Position numbers and translations under genes: made by a program. Below, piece by piece: positions 24,835 to 34,856 of a stretch of DNA of 36,665 nucleotides. A model generated the notes under the pieces. It saw only the letters and a list, made by a program, of their open reading frames with translations. It made no database searches and was not told the DNA's origin. How positions within the stretch are numbered: the first letter of the stretch is position 1; every line of letters begins with the position of its first letter. Origin of the DNA: Candidatus Pacearchaeota archaeon (GTDB taxonomy: Archaea; Nanobdellota; Nanobdellia; Pacearchaeales; GW2011-AR1); contig JAGVXF010000007.1 of assembly GCA_018303925.1 (NCBI GenBank), positions 120,775-157,439 on the forward strand, given 5' to 3'.

Positions 24835-27282
24835 GTCTTCCTGTTTTTTTCCGTCGGCAAGTTCTTTCACATTTATTTTGAAAACCTGAAATATGTTTTC
24901 AGCAGATGGAAGAATTTGTTTTTCAAGGTAATATTTTATATCGTATTTACCTTCTTCATCTTTTAATTTTATCCTGTCCCTGACAAGCTTGCTCTTTGTA
25001 TTCCCTTCTGCAACATAATATTCTATCGGTGTGAAAAGGTCAAATGGAATTCCTTTTTCTCTCATTTTTTTTGCAGCAATAACATGAGGAGTTATTGATT
25101 TATACTCTTCAATAGGCTTTTTTATACGCGACTTTATTATAATTTCTTCTTTTGAAATCTTCCTTTCTTTTAATTTTTCGATAATTTCTTTTAAGTATTC
25201 AAGTGCTTTTTTTTCATTCCCATTTTGTAGAATAAGCCTCAATATCCGGTCCTGTGCAATCCTTGCAAGATTGCACCAGTCGCGCCTTACAGTTTCAAAA
25301 CCTCTTATTTTTATTTTATCTTCTTCGTCAATCATTGCGTATTTTTTCTTTGCCCCAGCTTTGCCTGAACGGGTCGCTACCCACAAGCCTCTTTTAAAAA
25401 AGTTTTCAAGGTCAATATGCATCACCCCAGGAAGTTTATTATTTAATTTGTCAAGCAAATCTTTAACCTCTTTTTTTGATTTTTTATCTCTTGTGAAGGC
25501 CACTGAATCAGTATCGCCATATATCACATTATACCCTTCTTTTTCTATTTTTTTTATTGTTTCAATGTTGTATTTTCTTACAAATGCAAGGATTGAAGAT
25601 GAAGCTTCCCATGAATAATATCTTGCACCAAAAAACCCGACGTATCCGTGTGCTGAGGCTGAAAGAAGTTTGAATGCATTACTTCTTGCTTTTGTGATTT
25701 TATCAGGATTTTTTTTATATTCTTCTTTGTATTCTTTTCTTTTTTCAAAGATTCCTTTAAGAATCATGGGAAAAAAACCGGATTCTTTTGTGAAATAAAA
25801 CTTTTCCTTTTTTCCTTTTATCGTGATTTCAGGCGATTCTATTGAATTAGACTTTGTGTCAGTCAGGGTTCCTTTTGAAATATTGTGGGAGATTATGATT
25901 GATGTATGCATTGAAGTGAAATCAAACATTACAAGGTTTTCATAAAGACCAGGTTTTGGCTCGTAAACAAAAGCTCCTTCAACATTGTCTTTTTTTCTTC
26001 TCTCTTCAATTTCCTGATTCCCTGGTTTTTTTTCGGGAATCTCATTGTATTCATCAAGATGATGAAGGACATAAGACTCAATCTGCTTTGAGAGCCCATT
26101 TCGGGATATTTCATATATTGGTTCCATTATAATTCTTGAAAATTCAATTATATCCGGAAAAAATTTCTCAAATAGCTGGAGAGTCAAAAATGAGTCATGG
26201 AGGTTATACTCAAAATATATGTCCCAATCGCTCACTTTTGAAGAGTGTTTATGCTTAAATTCTTTTTTAGTTTCTCCTAAAAATTCTTTTGAGACTTCGT
26301 TTAAAGAGAGTGATTCCGACTGCATATACTGAGAGTAGGTTGTTTTTATAAATTTCAGGAGGTCGATATGAGTTATTCCTGTTATTTTTCCTCTCATTGA
26401 AATCCCACGTGAAATTATAGGTTCACTTGAGTCAACTCCGAGGGGGAGTGGCACCTTCAAAATTTTTGCACGGGATTTTATGAAAGGTAAATCAAAATTA
26501 TCTGAGTGATATCCTACTAAAAAATCTGGGGAGTATCTTTTAACATATTCTGTGAATTTTTTAAGGAGCTCTTTCTCATCTTTAACAAATTCAACGTAAT
26601 TTTTGTCAGTTTTTTTATTTTTCCAGGTGATTACTTTTTTGAAATTTTCTCCAACAAGAGAAATCATTAAAATTTCCCCCTTTTCTGCCTTAAGCGAATC
26701 CGTTTCAATATCATATGCAAGGGCTTTTGGCAAGAATTTTTCCTCTTTTTTTATTTCCTCTTTTTTTAGGAGTTTTATTACAAAATCTGTTTCAAGAATT
26801 TTATCCCTTCCCCCAAAATCATCAGAATTATTAAGAACCTCCCCCGAAATTCTATACCAATTCATAGGGTAAAATTTTTTTTCGATCAGGTAAGAGGTGA
26901 TTAACCCCAAATCATATCCCCTTCTTTTTTCTATCTCAGGAATTCCAATCCTGTTCGCAATATCGTGAAGATCTTTATAATTTGTTGCATAAATTTTCAC
27001 CGCTTTGACAACTTTTCCAAGAAATTTTTTATCTTTTAACTCGGTTTTTTCCACTTTTGTTTTTCTTCCTTTGACTTCAAGTGAAATTGAATTTATGTTT
27101 TCTAAAACTTCTTCAATTTTTTTCTTGCTTAAGCCTTCCTTTAATATGGCCCAAAAATAAGGCTTAAAAGAATCAATTACACATATTCGTTTTCCGCCGC
27201 TGTCTCTTCCAAATACTTCGACATAATTTTCTCCTTCGTAATCAAAATAGTCATAGTCAATTGGGATGAATTCTGTTTCCAT
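24817..27282 (-). CDS. polB: Family-B DNA polymerase
   Basis: 821 aa; Exo I DIETD, Exo II YHSDNFDLPF, Exo III YNLHDSFLT, motif A DFTSMHTSII, motif B KLLSASAHGY, motif C YGDTDS, C-terminal PIP-like QEDLKKWF. Confidence 0.96.
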   Translation of the reverse strand: METEFIPIDYDYFDYEGENYVEVFGRDSGGKRICVIDSFKPYFWAILKEGLSKKKIEEVLENINSISLEVKGRKTKVEKTELKDKKFLGKVVKAVKIYATNYKDLHDIANRIGIPEIEKRRGYDLGLITSYLIEKKFYPMNWYRISGEVLNNSDDFGGRDKILETDFVIKLLKKEEIKKEEKFLPKALAYDIETDSLKAEKGEILMISLVGENFKKVITWKNKKTDKNYVEFVKDEKELLKKFTEYVKRYSPDFLVGYHSDNFDLPFIKSRAKILKVPLPLGVDSSEPIISRGISMRGKITGITHIDLLKFIKTTYSQYMQSESLSLNEVSKEFLGETKKEFKHKHSSKVSDWDIYFEYNLHDSFLTLQLFEKFFPDIIEFSRIIMEPIYEISRNGLSKQIESYVLHHLDEYNEIPEKKPGNQEIEERRKKDNVEGAFVYEPKPGLYENLVMFDFTSMHTSIIISHNISKGTLTDTKSNSIESPEITIKGKKEKFYFTKESGFFPMILKGIFEKRKEYKEEYKKNPDKITKARSNAFKLLSASAHGYVGFFGARYYSWEASSSILAFVRKYNIETIKKIEKEGYNVIYGDTDSVAFTRDKKSKKEVKDLLDKLNNKLPGVMHIDLENFFKRGLWVATRSGKAGAKKKYAMIDEEDKIKIRGFETVRRDWCNLARIAQDRILRLILQNGNEKKALEYLKEIIEKLKERKISKEEIIIKSRIKKPIEEYKSITPHVIAAKKMREKGIPFDLFTPIEYYVAEGNTKSKLVRDRIKLKDEEGKYDIKYYLEKQILPSAENIFQVFKINVKELADGKKQEDLKKWF

Positions 27283-27340
27283 GCAACTTAAAAGGGGGAG
27301 AGTTTTATAAGTTTAATCAAGGTTTCTCAAAATCGTAAGG

Positions 27341-27350
27341 TTTATATATA
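27341..27350 (+). promoter_or_regulatory. TATA box of a leaderless-type promoter
   Basis: TTTATATATA ends 20 nt before ATG 27370. Confidence 0.6.
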
Positions 27351-27369
27351 ACTATCCAGTAGTAAAAAT

Positions 27370-27831
27370 ATGAGTAAAGAAAGTGAAATGACTCTTGAAG
27401 AAAGAATTAAAAAATCAAGGGAAGTTTTTAATGAATTTTTTTGCTCTAGGGGAAAATTTTATAATAAAAATCCCAAATATCTTAATCTTGAAGATAAAAA
27501 ATATGTTGTTGGAATTTTTTATAAGGACCAGGGAATTAATGGAGTTTCTTTAAATAATGTTTCCTGCAATCAGATGGTGGCCATTTTTTATAATGTTTTT
27601 AAAGAATCCGGAAAAATGGTTTCAAAGTATGGAGAGAATGAAAGTGAAAGGAGGATTTTGGAAAATATTAAGGCTATTAAAAATTTGTCTGGTCTTCAAA
27701 GAGATGAGATGACCGAAAGGCTTTCAATAATGCTTGAAGATAAAATTGCAACCAATGCCGCTTTAAAATTAAACTGGGTTCTTGAAAAAATATATCCTTA
27801 TGATTCGAGTTGTGATAATGTTCCTTTCTAA
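27370..27831 (+). CDS. Hypothetical protein upstream of fen
   Basis: 153 aa; strong TATA box upstream. Confidence 0.7.
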   Translation: MSKESEMTLEERIKKSREVFNEFFCSRGKFYNKNPKYLNLEDKKYVVGIFYKDQGINGVSLNNVSCNQMVAIFYNVFKESGKMVSKYGENESERRILENIKAIKNLSGLQRDEMTERLSIMLEDKIATNAALKLNWVLEKIYPYDSSCDNVPF

Positions 27832-27869
27832 AGAGTTAAATATTTAATTCTGGTTTTTCTTGTTTTTCA

Positions 27870-28907
27870 ATGGGTCTCAATATTCGTGAAATAGTTTCTA
27901 GGAAGGAGCTTAATATTTCTGAACTTAAAGGCAAAGTTGTATGTGTTGATGCCTTTAATGTACTTTATCAGTTTTTGTCGACGATTCGCCAGGCTGACGG
28001 AACTCCTTTGCAGGATGAAAAAGGCAAGGTTACTTCTCACTTGTCTGGGATTTTTTACAGGAATATTTCACTTTTGTCTGAAGGAGTTAAACTTGTTTAT
28101 GTTTTTGACGGAGAGCCTCCAAAACTGAAAGAAAAAATCCACAAATTAAGGGGGGAGTTAAGAAGCATTGCAAGGGAAAAATATGAAACTGCATTCAAAG
28201 ACGAAGATTTAGAAGATATGAAAAAATATTCTTCTCAGTTAATACGCCTTGAAGACAAAATGATAGAAGAATCCAAGGAACTTCTTTTGGCTATGGGGAT
28301 ATGTGTTGTTCAGGCTCCAGGTGAGGGTGAATCCGAGGCTGCTTACCTTTCAAAGAAAAAAGGGATTTACGGGGTTGTAAGTCAGGATTATGATTCCCTT
28401 GTGTTTGGGGCGCCCGTGTTGATAAGGAATCTCACTGTTTCAAGGAAGAAAAAAACTTATTCTGGTTATATCGAGGTTAAACCCGAAAAAATTGTTCTTG
28501 AGGAACTTTTAAAAGAACTCGAAATAAATTTAGACCAGCTTATCTGTCTTGCAATTCTTGTTGGGACCGACTACAATCCAAAGGGGATTCCCAGAATAGG
28601 CCAGAAAAGAGCGCTCCAAATTGTTAGAGAGTTTAAAACCCCCCGTAAAATTTTTGAATCCGTAAATGAGAAAATTGATGAACTTTCTTTTGAGGATAAG
28701 TTTGACTGGGAGGTTCTTTTCAGTCTTTTCAGGGCGCCAAAAACAAAAGATTTTGAGATTGTTTTCCCTAAAATAGACTTTGGAAAAATAAGGGAAATTC
28801 TTGTAAAAAGACACCAATTTTCAGAAGAAAGGATAAACAACCAGATTGAAAAACTTACAGGGCTGAAAAGATTCAAAAATCAAAAAAATTTAGGAAACTG
28901 GATTTAA
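27870..28907 (+). CDS. fen: Flap endonuclease 1
   Basis: 345 aa; VVCVDAFNVLYQFLS, YVFDGEPPKLK, APGEGESEAAYL, SQDYDSLVFG, ILVGTDYNPKGIPRIGQKRAL. Confidence 0.97.
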   Translation: MGLNIREIVSRKELNISELKGKVVCVDAFNVLYQFLSTIRQADGTPLQDEKGKVTSHLSGIFYRNISLLSEGVKLVYVFDGEPPKLKEKIHKLRGELRSIAREKYETAFKDEDLEDMKKYSSQLIRLEDKMIEESKELLLAMGICVVQAPGEGESEAAYLSKKKGIYGVVSQDYDSLVFGAPVLIRNLTVSRKKKTYSGYIEVKPEKIVLEELLKELEINLDQLICLAILVGTDYNPKGIPRIGQKRALQIVREFKTPRKIFESVNEKIDELSFEDKFDWEVLFSLFRAPKTKDFEIVFPKIDFGKIREILVKRHQFSEERINNQIEKLTGLKRFKNQKNLGNWI

Positions 28908-28971
28908 TGTTGTCATTATAGAACAACAACTTGATAGTAAGATTTATAAATCAGGAAGTTTCTTTTTCAGT

Positions 28972-29877
28972 ATGAAAGAATTTTCATTGGAGGAAATGAG
29001 CAAGTTTGAGAAAGAATTGCTGAATTTAGATAACTTGGTTTTAAGAAAATCAAAGCATCAGTTTTCTGCTTTTTTTGGGCAATTGAGTCATTTTAGTGGG
29101 ATAAGTCCCAAAAACAACCTTCTTTATGGTCCCAATCTTGTAAGTGATTTTCATAATTTTTTAATCGGAAAAAATGGTTTTGAACGAAAAGGAAATATTG
29201 CAAGATCTAAAATTAGTAAAATTATAAGGGTCCAGAAAATTATTGAGAATTATCAACCAAGAATCGAGGAGGAAATTAAATGGCATGAGAAAGTTTATAA
29301 TGAAAAGAGAGAAAGGCTCGGGTATAAATTCTGGACAAAAATAGAAAATATAGAAAGATATTCAATTGGGTATCCCCTCCCGGGAGAATCTTTTGGGAAA
29401 TTTTATCAGGGTGAAGCATATGAAAAGGAAAATTTTGTTAGGGCATATAAGGGGGAAGGTAATGTTGGAAATGGAATACTTGATAGACTCAGAGATAAAA
29501 ATGGCAATTTTGGAAGAAAATCTTTATCTCACATAATTGAAGATTTTTTCAAGAAATCAATGCCAAGAGAAAAATTTGAAAAATCTCACGTCAAAGAATC
29601 TCCCTATAAAATAAAAGCTGAAGTCAGAAATTTTGTTAAGACAGAATTTCAAAATTTGCTAAAGAAAAAATATCTTAAAAAGGAACTTAAAAGTCTTGGG
29701 AGGATGAAAAAAAATCTTGTGTCTCTTTATGTTTTACAAGCAAGGTTTGACGGGGCATTTCAAAACCTCTTTTACTCTGAAGAATTTTTTAAGGATTATC
29801 TAAATAGTTTGGGAATCAAAGAAAAAAAAATTCCAGTAAGAATTAATGGTATGGAAAAAGCATTTGCTTATATATAA
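28972..29877 (+). CDS. Hypothetical protein
   Basis: 301 aa, Lys-rich, TATA-like TTTATAAA upstream, no family recognised. Confidence 0.7.
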   Translation: MKEFSLEEMSKFEKELLNLDNLVLRKSKHQFSAFFGQLSHFSGISPKNNLLYGPNLVSDFHNFLIGKNGFERKGNIARSKISKIIRVQKIIENYQPRIEEEIKWHEKVYNEKRERLGYKFWTKIENIERYSIGYPLPGESFGKFYQGEAYEKENFVRAYKGEGNVGNGILDRLRDKNGNFGRKSLSHIIEDFFKKSMPREKFEKSHVKESPYKIKAEVRNFVKTEFQNLLKKKYLKKELKSLGRMKKNLVSLYVLQARFDGAFQNLFYSEEFFKDYLNSLGIKEKKIPVRINGMEKAFAYI

Positions 29878-29897
29878 TTTAAAAGACATAATTTAAT

Positions 29898-30356
29898 ATG
29901 AATAAAAAAAGTTTAAAAATTAGCAAAGAAAACAAAGAAAAGATAATTATATATGGGGGAAACTTTTTAGGAGGATTTTTGAAGGTCGGAAACCCGGTTG
30001 CAGGAGTCCTATACGGAACTTTGGATATAGGAAATTATTTCTTAAATAAATTAAAAGGAAGTATTTTTAACAGAATTTCAAAGGCTACAGGGGCCGTGTA
30101 TTTTTTAGGTTCGGGTGTTTTTGATGCATTATCCGCTGCTAAGGGGGATTATATGGGTCTTGCTGAATTGCCTTTTGACGCTTCAATGGGGTACGTTTTA
30201 GCTAAAGATGCAATAGGTCTTTACAAAAATAAGAGTGTAAGCGGAGACCTTTCAAAAATCAAGACCAAAGCCAAAAAAACTTACGAAGAGGTTAAACCAC
30301 GTATCCAGAATTTAAAAAAGAGTTTGGAAGATAAGTTTGACGGTAAGTCTAATTAA
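29898..30356 (+). CDS. Hypothetical protein with Gly-rich hydrophobic segments
   Basis: 152 aa; GGNFLGGFLKVGNPVAGVLYGTLDIGNYF. Confidence 0.65.
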   Translation: MNKKSLKISKENKEKIIIYGGNFLGGFLKVGNPVAGVLYGTLDIGNYFLNKLKGSIFNRISKATGAVYFLGSGVFDALSAAKGDYMGLAELPFDASMGYVLAKDAIGLYKNKSVSGDLSKIKTKAKKTYEEVKPRIQNLKKSLEDKFDGKSN

Positions 30357-31246
30357 TAACCGCTGTTTCTTCTTATTTCTTTTACTGATTTATAATTCAT
30401 GACATACCTATTTGACAAAAAGTCTTTTTCCTTTACTCCCTGTTTTCTTGCCATATTCACAATCACATCCATTGCTTGTAATATCCTTCTCGCTTCGTTT
30501 GGATTGCTTCTCGAAACCTGGTTGAACCTGTTTCCGTATGCAACATATTTTTGTTTTAAGTCATAAATCGACCTTTGTCTTTTTTGATAGACTATTTTTT
30601 CTTTTTCTATTGCTTGCGGGGAATAATCAACCCTTTTTGCATATTGTGTGGGTTCTCCTTTTTTAAGCATTTTTTTGTAAAATTTTTCTTGAAAGGGGAG
30701 TTTATTTTTTGACCTTCTTTTTCGGATAATCAATGCCAAAATAAGGAAAATAATTCCGATAACTAACCCCGCTGCCTGCTCGTAAATGACTTCAAACAAA
30801 GAAAGAGCAATTAAAGCTGTTCCAAGAAGTCCAAAGACTATTGATAAGAAGTTTCTAAAACCAACTTTAATGGTAAGTATTATTGCAATTATTATTACGA
30901 CCATCCAAAGAATTATGGGAAGTAGGTCGTTTGTGATTCCGAGTTTGAAAAGAAATTCTTCAAATGAGAATCCTGAGGAGATGATCCCCCATATTGCAAA
31001 GGCTGAGGCGCAAAGTGAAACTATCCATCTAACCCCGGTGTTTTCCCCAAGCGGGCTTTTTCCAAGAATAAAATATATCACTGCAAAGATTGCTGCAAAA
31101 AGCAATGCTGTCAAATACATTGAAATATTAAAGCTTGAAAATAAATTTCCGAACCCAAAACTTCCGAATCCCACTCCATAAGCCGAAACAAAAGTTAAAC
31201 TAATAATGAAGGATAGAATTAAACCTCCAAATTTTTTCATATCCAA
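30353..31246 (-). CDS. Multi-pass membrane protein, hypothetical
   Basis: 297 aa; several TM helices then a basic cytosolic tail. Confidence 0.75.
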   Translation of the reverse strand: MDMKKFGGLILSFIISLTFVSAYGVGFGSFGFGNLFSSFNISMYLTALLFAAIFAVIYFILGKSPLGENTGVRWIVSLCASAFAIWGIISSGFSFEEFLFKLGITNDLLPIILWMVVIIIAIILTIKVGFRNFLSIVFGLLGTALIALSLFEVIYEQAAGLVIGIIFLILALIIRKRRSKNKLPFQEKFYKKMLKKGEPTQYAKRVDYSPQAIEKEKIVYQKRQRSIYDLKQKYVAYGNRFNQVSRSNPNEARRILQAMDVIVNMARKQGVKEKDFLSNRYVMNYKSVKEIRRNSGY

Positions 31247-31319
31247 GTTAGGAAATTGAAATTTAAAAAGATATCTTAAGTTTAGAAAGATATTTTAAAT
31301 GGATTTCTTTTAAGTTTTT

Positions 31320-32108
31320 ATGAAACAGCGTTCATTTAGTTTACTTGGGAATGTTGCAATAGTCAATTTTCACGATGAGGCTTCCAAGGATGAAAAGAAG
31401 AAATTTGCAAAAAACCTTTTGAAGAAAAATCCAAATATAAAAACTGTTCTGGAAAAATCAGGGAGGTTTAAGGGTCGGCTAAGAAAACAGAAAACAAAGT
31501 TTTTAGCGGGGGTTAAGACAAAGGAAATTTTATACAAAGAAAATGGGTGTGTTTTCAGATTCAATATTGATGAAACCTATTTTTCATCGCGTCTTTCTAA
31601 CGAGAGAAAAGAAATTGCAGAAATGATTAAAAAAAATGATGAAGTTCTTGTAACTTTTGCCGGAGTCGGGCCTTTTTCAATTGTAATAGCTAAAAATTCT
31701 CCTGCAAAAAAAGTTTATTCAAATGAGTTAAACAGAAAAGCGAATGAATATGGAAAGGAAAACATTATAAGAAACAAACTCAAGGAAAAAATTGAATTGG
31801 TTCCCGGGGACTTTAAAAAAGTTGCAGTGAATTTAAAGAATAAAAAGAAAAAGTATGACGTTATTGTAATGCCGCGCCCTCAGCTTAAAGATTCATTTCT
31901 TAGGGAAGCTTTTAGTTTATCTAAAAAAGGAACGAGAGTTTATTATTATGACTTTTGCAAGGTGGAGGATGCAAATGGAAAGGTAAAGATGATTTACGAG
32001 ACTGCTAAAAAATGCGATAGGAAGATAAAAATTATTAAAGTGAAAAACGCAGGAGAAATTGCTCCGTATAAGGTGAGAGTGAGAATTGATTTTGAGGTTA
32101 GAAATTAG
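31320..32108 (+). CDS. Trm5-like tRNA (guanine-37-N1) methyltransferase
   Basis: 262 aa; SFSLLGNVAIVNF, FAGVGPFSIVIAK, VYSNELNRKANEYGKENIIRN. Confidence 0.8.
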   Translation: MKQRSFSLLGNVAIVNFHDEASKDEKKKFAKNLLKKNPNIKTVLEKSGRFKGRLRKQKTKFLAGVKTKEILYKENGCVFRFNIDETYFSSRLSNERKEIAEMIKKNDEVLVTFAGVGPFSIVIAKNSPAKKVYSNELNRKANEYGKENIIRNKLKEKIELVPGDFKKVAVNLKNKKKKYDVIVMPRPQLKDSFLREAFSLSKKGTRVYYYDFCKVEDANGKVKMIYETAKKCDRKIKIIKVKNAGEIAPYKVRVRIDFEVRN

Positions 32109-32124
32109 GAAAAATTTAATTAAA

Positions 32125-32406
32125 TTACCTTATTGTAAAAAGTTTATTGTCGTGAACATCAAAAATCCTGAGTCTGACTCCTGAGTCAATCCATCCGTGT
32201 GCATAATTTAAGGCGGCAAAAGCATTCACAAAATTCTCTTCATTTTTAAAATAGTGTGCATCCGAAAGATAATTTTCAACCATTTCAATTATCTCTTTTG
32301 CTTTTTTTTCTTTTCCTTTTGCAATTTTATTTTTTATTAATTTAAAGGCGGTTTCACTAATTTTAAAATAATTATCAAGTTTTTCTTCTGTTATTTCTTT
32401 TTCCAT
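32125..32406 (-). CDS. DUF357-like protein
   Basis: 93 aa; [49 protein letters not shown]. Confidence 0.75.
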   Translation of the reverse strand: MEKEITEEKLDNYFKISETAFKLIKNKIAKGKEKKAKEIIEMVENYLSDAHYFKNEENFVNAFAALNYAHGWIDSGVRLRIFDVHDNKLFTIR

Positions 32407-32408
32407 TT

Positions 32409-33722
32409 TTACAATTCTTTTTTTTCAGCAACAGCCGAAGGAGCTTCGCCCCCGTGCCATGTGAAGCGCGGGCGAACTCTCATAGGGTAAATTCGTTCTG
32501 AATTGTCGTCTAAAATTATTGCTGAGCCTTTGAGGTCAGGAAGGTCATTCATATATCCCTGTATTGTATCAGTCAAGTAACTTTGCATCATATTGTTTAA
32601 GGCTTCAATGTCGGGTTTTGAAGTTACCCTGTGGGAGATTACGATATCTGCCTGAGTCATGACGTCTGTGTGAATTTTTCCGGGCTGCTGAGTTGCAAGG
32701 ACAAGTGAAATCCCAGGCTGCCTACCTTCCCTTAAAATCTGGACTAAAGCGTTTGTTGCAGATGTTTTTCCTTCTTTTACAAGGAACTCATGCGCCTCAT
32801 CAATAAACATCCAGACAAGAGGGTAGTCTTTTTTTTCTGTAAACCCTGAATAGTCAAGCCCTTTTGAAATTGATTTCACTTCTTCAATTTTTCTCTTCTC
32901 CATCCTTTCGCTGAAAATTTTTCTTGATATTAAACTTATGACAAGCGCTCTAACATTAAATGCACCTATTGAATTGTATGAACTTAGGTCTAACACCGAA
33001 GTCACCCCCCCCTTAATAAGGTCGCTTGTTTTTGTCGGCTTTATTTTTTCTTTTGCAAATATCCCCCATGTATCAGCTGCCTCAAAAAGTCCTACTGCCG
33101 CATTAAGCGTCTCTTTTTCCGATTTTTTGTCTTTTTCAAGAGATTCGATAATATCCCTGATTGTAAAATTTTTTTTGCTTTCTTCCAGGCCCGTTATTGT
33201 TCTTTCGATTAAAACCGAAACAGGTTCTATAAGGTTAAGCCCAAAAGTTATAACCCAGTCTTCTGCTGTCAATTCTGAAGCTGAGAGTGCGAACTTTTCA
33301 TCGGCTGGAATGCCTTTGTCTTTAAATTTGTCATAAAATCCAAACGGAATAAAAACTTTTACAGGAAGGTTTTTTGGTTTTAAACCCCATTCTGATAAAA
33401 GTTCTTTGTCTTTTTCATTTTCATATTTCATTGTCCAGTAAATTCCCATTGTGTCAAAAATTAGTGAAGCAATATTCTGCGAAACTTCTTTTGGAAGAGC
33501 CGAAATTTCTTCGGTGAGGACCCCTAACGAGTAACTCTTTCCGCTTCCCCTTTTTCCCGCGACTAAAATTACATGGCTCCTTGCAACATCAAGGTAAATT
33601 CTGTTTGAAAGGGAGGTGTATTGACCCATTTTTACATATCCTTTTCCTATGTAAATTAATCCTTCTTTTCCGAGAATCTTTTTGTCAGTTTCACTTCTCC
33701 CAAGGATTATATCATATGGCAT
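32409..33722 (-). CDS. HerA-like/DUF87 ATPase
   Basis: 437 aa; [16 protein letters not shown] (Walker A), [12 protein letters not shown] (Walker B), [25 protein letters not shown]. Confidence 0.9.
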   Translation of the reverse strand: MPYDIILGRSETDKKILGKEGLIYIGKGYVKMGQYTSLSNRIYLDVARSHVILVAGKRGSGKSYSLGVLTEEISALPKEVSQNIASLIFDTMGIYWTMKYENEKDKELLSEWGLKPKNLPVKVFIPFGFYDKFKDKGIPADEKFALSASELTAEDWVITFGLNLIEPVSVLIERTITGLEESKKNFTIRDIIESLEKDKKSEKETLNAAVGLFEAADTWGIFAKEKIKPTKTSDLIKGGVTSVLDLSSYNSIGAFNVRALVISLISRKIFSERMEKRKIEEVKSISKGLDYSGFTEKKDYPLVWMFIDEAHEFLVKEGKTSATNALVQILREGRQPGISLVLATQQPGKIHTDVMTQADIVISHRVTSKPDIEALNNMMQSYLTDTIQGYMNDLPDLKGSAIILDDNSERIYPMRVRPRFTWHGGEAPSAVAEKKEL

Positions 33723-33813
33723 TTATTAAAGAAGTTAATGTTATTTTTAATGGTTTTGTATTTTTTCTGAGGTGGCGGACAATTATTTAAAGGAATTATT
33801 AATAATATAAATC

Positions 33814-34083
33814 ATGATACATTATTTTATGGGATGGGTCGGTGCATTTTTGTTTGCAATATGAGCAGTTTCCCAGGTAATTAAAACATGGAAAACAAAA
33901 AAAGCAGGCGACCTTTCATTATTATTTTTGCTTTTTTGGCTGTTTGGTGAATTTCTAAATTTTATTTATATTATTATAGACGATATGCTGATAAAAATAA
34001 CCAATTTTCCATTATATGTAAATTACTTTTTTAATATAATTCTTGTAGTCTACTTAGTTTATGTAAAAAAATATTACAGGTGA
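33814..34083 (+). pseudogene. SemiSWEET/PQ-loop transporter with one in-frame TGA
   Basis: MIHYFMGWVGAFLFAI*AVSQVIKTWKTKKAGDLSLLFLLFWLFGEFLNFIYIIIDDMLIKITNFPLYVNYFFNIILVVYLVYVKKYYR*; TGA at 33862-33864, otherwise open. Confidence 0.85.
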
Positions 34084-34139
34084 CTTACGAACAAAACCAA
34101 TTACCGCTAACTTTTAAAAGGGCATTTCTTTTTAGATTT

Positions 34140-34856
34140 ATGGAGGTCAAAATATTTAATCTAAATTGCTGGCTTTTGCCGTCTCCGTTTTCGGCTGAAA
34201 ATGAAAAACGACTCTATAGAATAATCTCTTTGATAAAGAAATATAGCCCGGATATAATTACGCTTCAGGAAGTATGGCTTAAAAAATATGTGAGAAAACT
34301 TAAAAGAGAATTTCCTGATTATCATTTTTTTAGTTTAAAGTCCAGCCTTTTTAATAAAAGCGGGCTTGTTTCCGGGTTTAAAATGAAACCTCTTTCATTT
34401 TCCGGGGAATATTTTCCTCTGACAAAAATCCACAATCTGCGTGAAAAAATTGCATTGAAGGGTTATCAAGCCTCAGAAATTTCTCCCGGAGTTTTTATTA
34501 TTAATACCCAACTTTATACTCCAGAAAAACCATCTGATTTAAAAATTACCCTTTCTCAGTTTAAAAAAATTGAAGCATTTTCTTCAGGAAAAAAAGTAAT
34601 TATTTCAGGAGATTTGAATATTGAGGAAGATGAATTTCTAAGGGCAAACAAAACTTTTTTTTATAAGTCTCCATTAGGTTTTACCGTCGCAAGGAAGAAT
34701 TATTATTGCAATTCAAGAGTAAACCAAATTCCACGCTCCGACAAAACTATCGATTACATAATCTCAAATGAAAAAAGCATTGCTCCAAAAACAAAAATTT
34801 TCAATCCGGTAACAGTTTCAGACCATTATCCGATGTTTGGAATTTTTGATTTATAA
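34140..34856 (+). CDS. Endonuclease/exonuclease/phosphatase (EEP) family protein
   Basis: Start at MEVKIFNLNCW preferred; DIITLQEVW, ISGDLNIEEDEF, TIDYIIS, VSDHYPMFG. Confidence 0.85.
   Translation: MEVKIFNLNCWLLPSPFSAENEKRLYRIISLIKKYSPDIITLQEVWLKKYVRKLKREFPDYHFFSLKSSLFNKSGLVSGFKMKPLSFSGEYFPLTKIHNLREKIALKGYQASEISPGVFIINTQLYTPEKPSDLKITLSQFKKIEAFSSGKKVIISGDLNIEEDEFLRANKTFFYKSPLGFTVARKNYYCNSRVNQIPRSDKTIDYIISNEKSIAPKTKIFNPVTVSDHYPMFGIFDL

Noticed and set aside
33814-34083. TGA recoding (Trp or Gly) across the genome
   Set aside because: TGA ends several well-supported genes in this window, so a single nonsense event is simpler.
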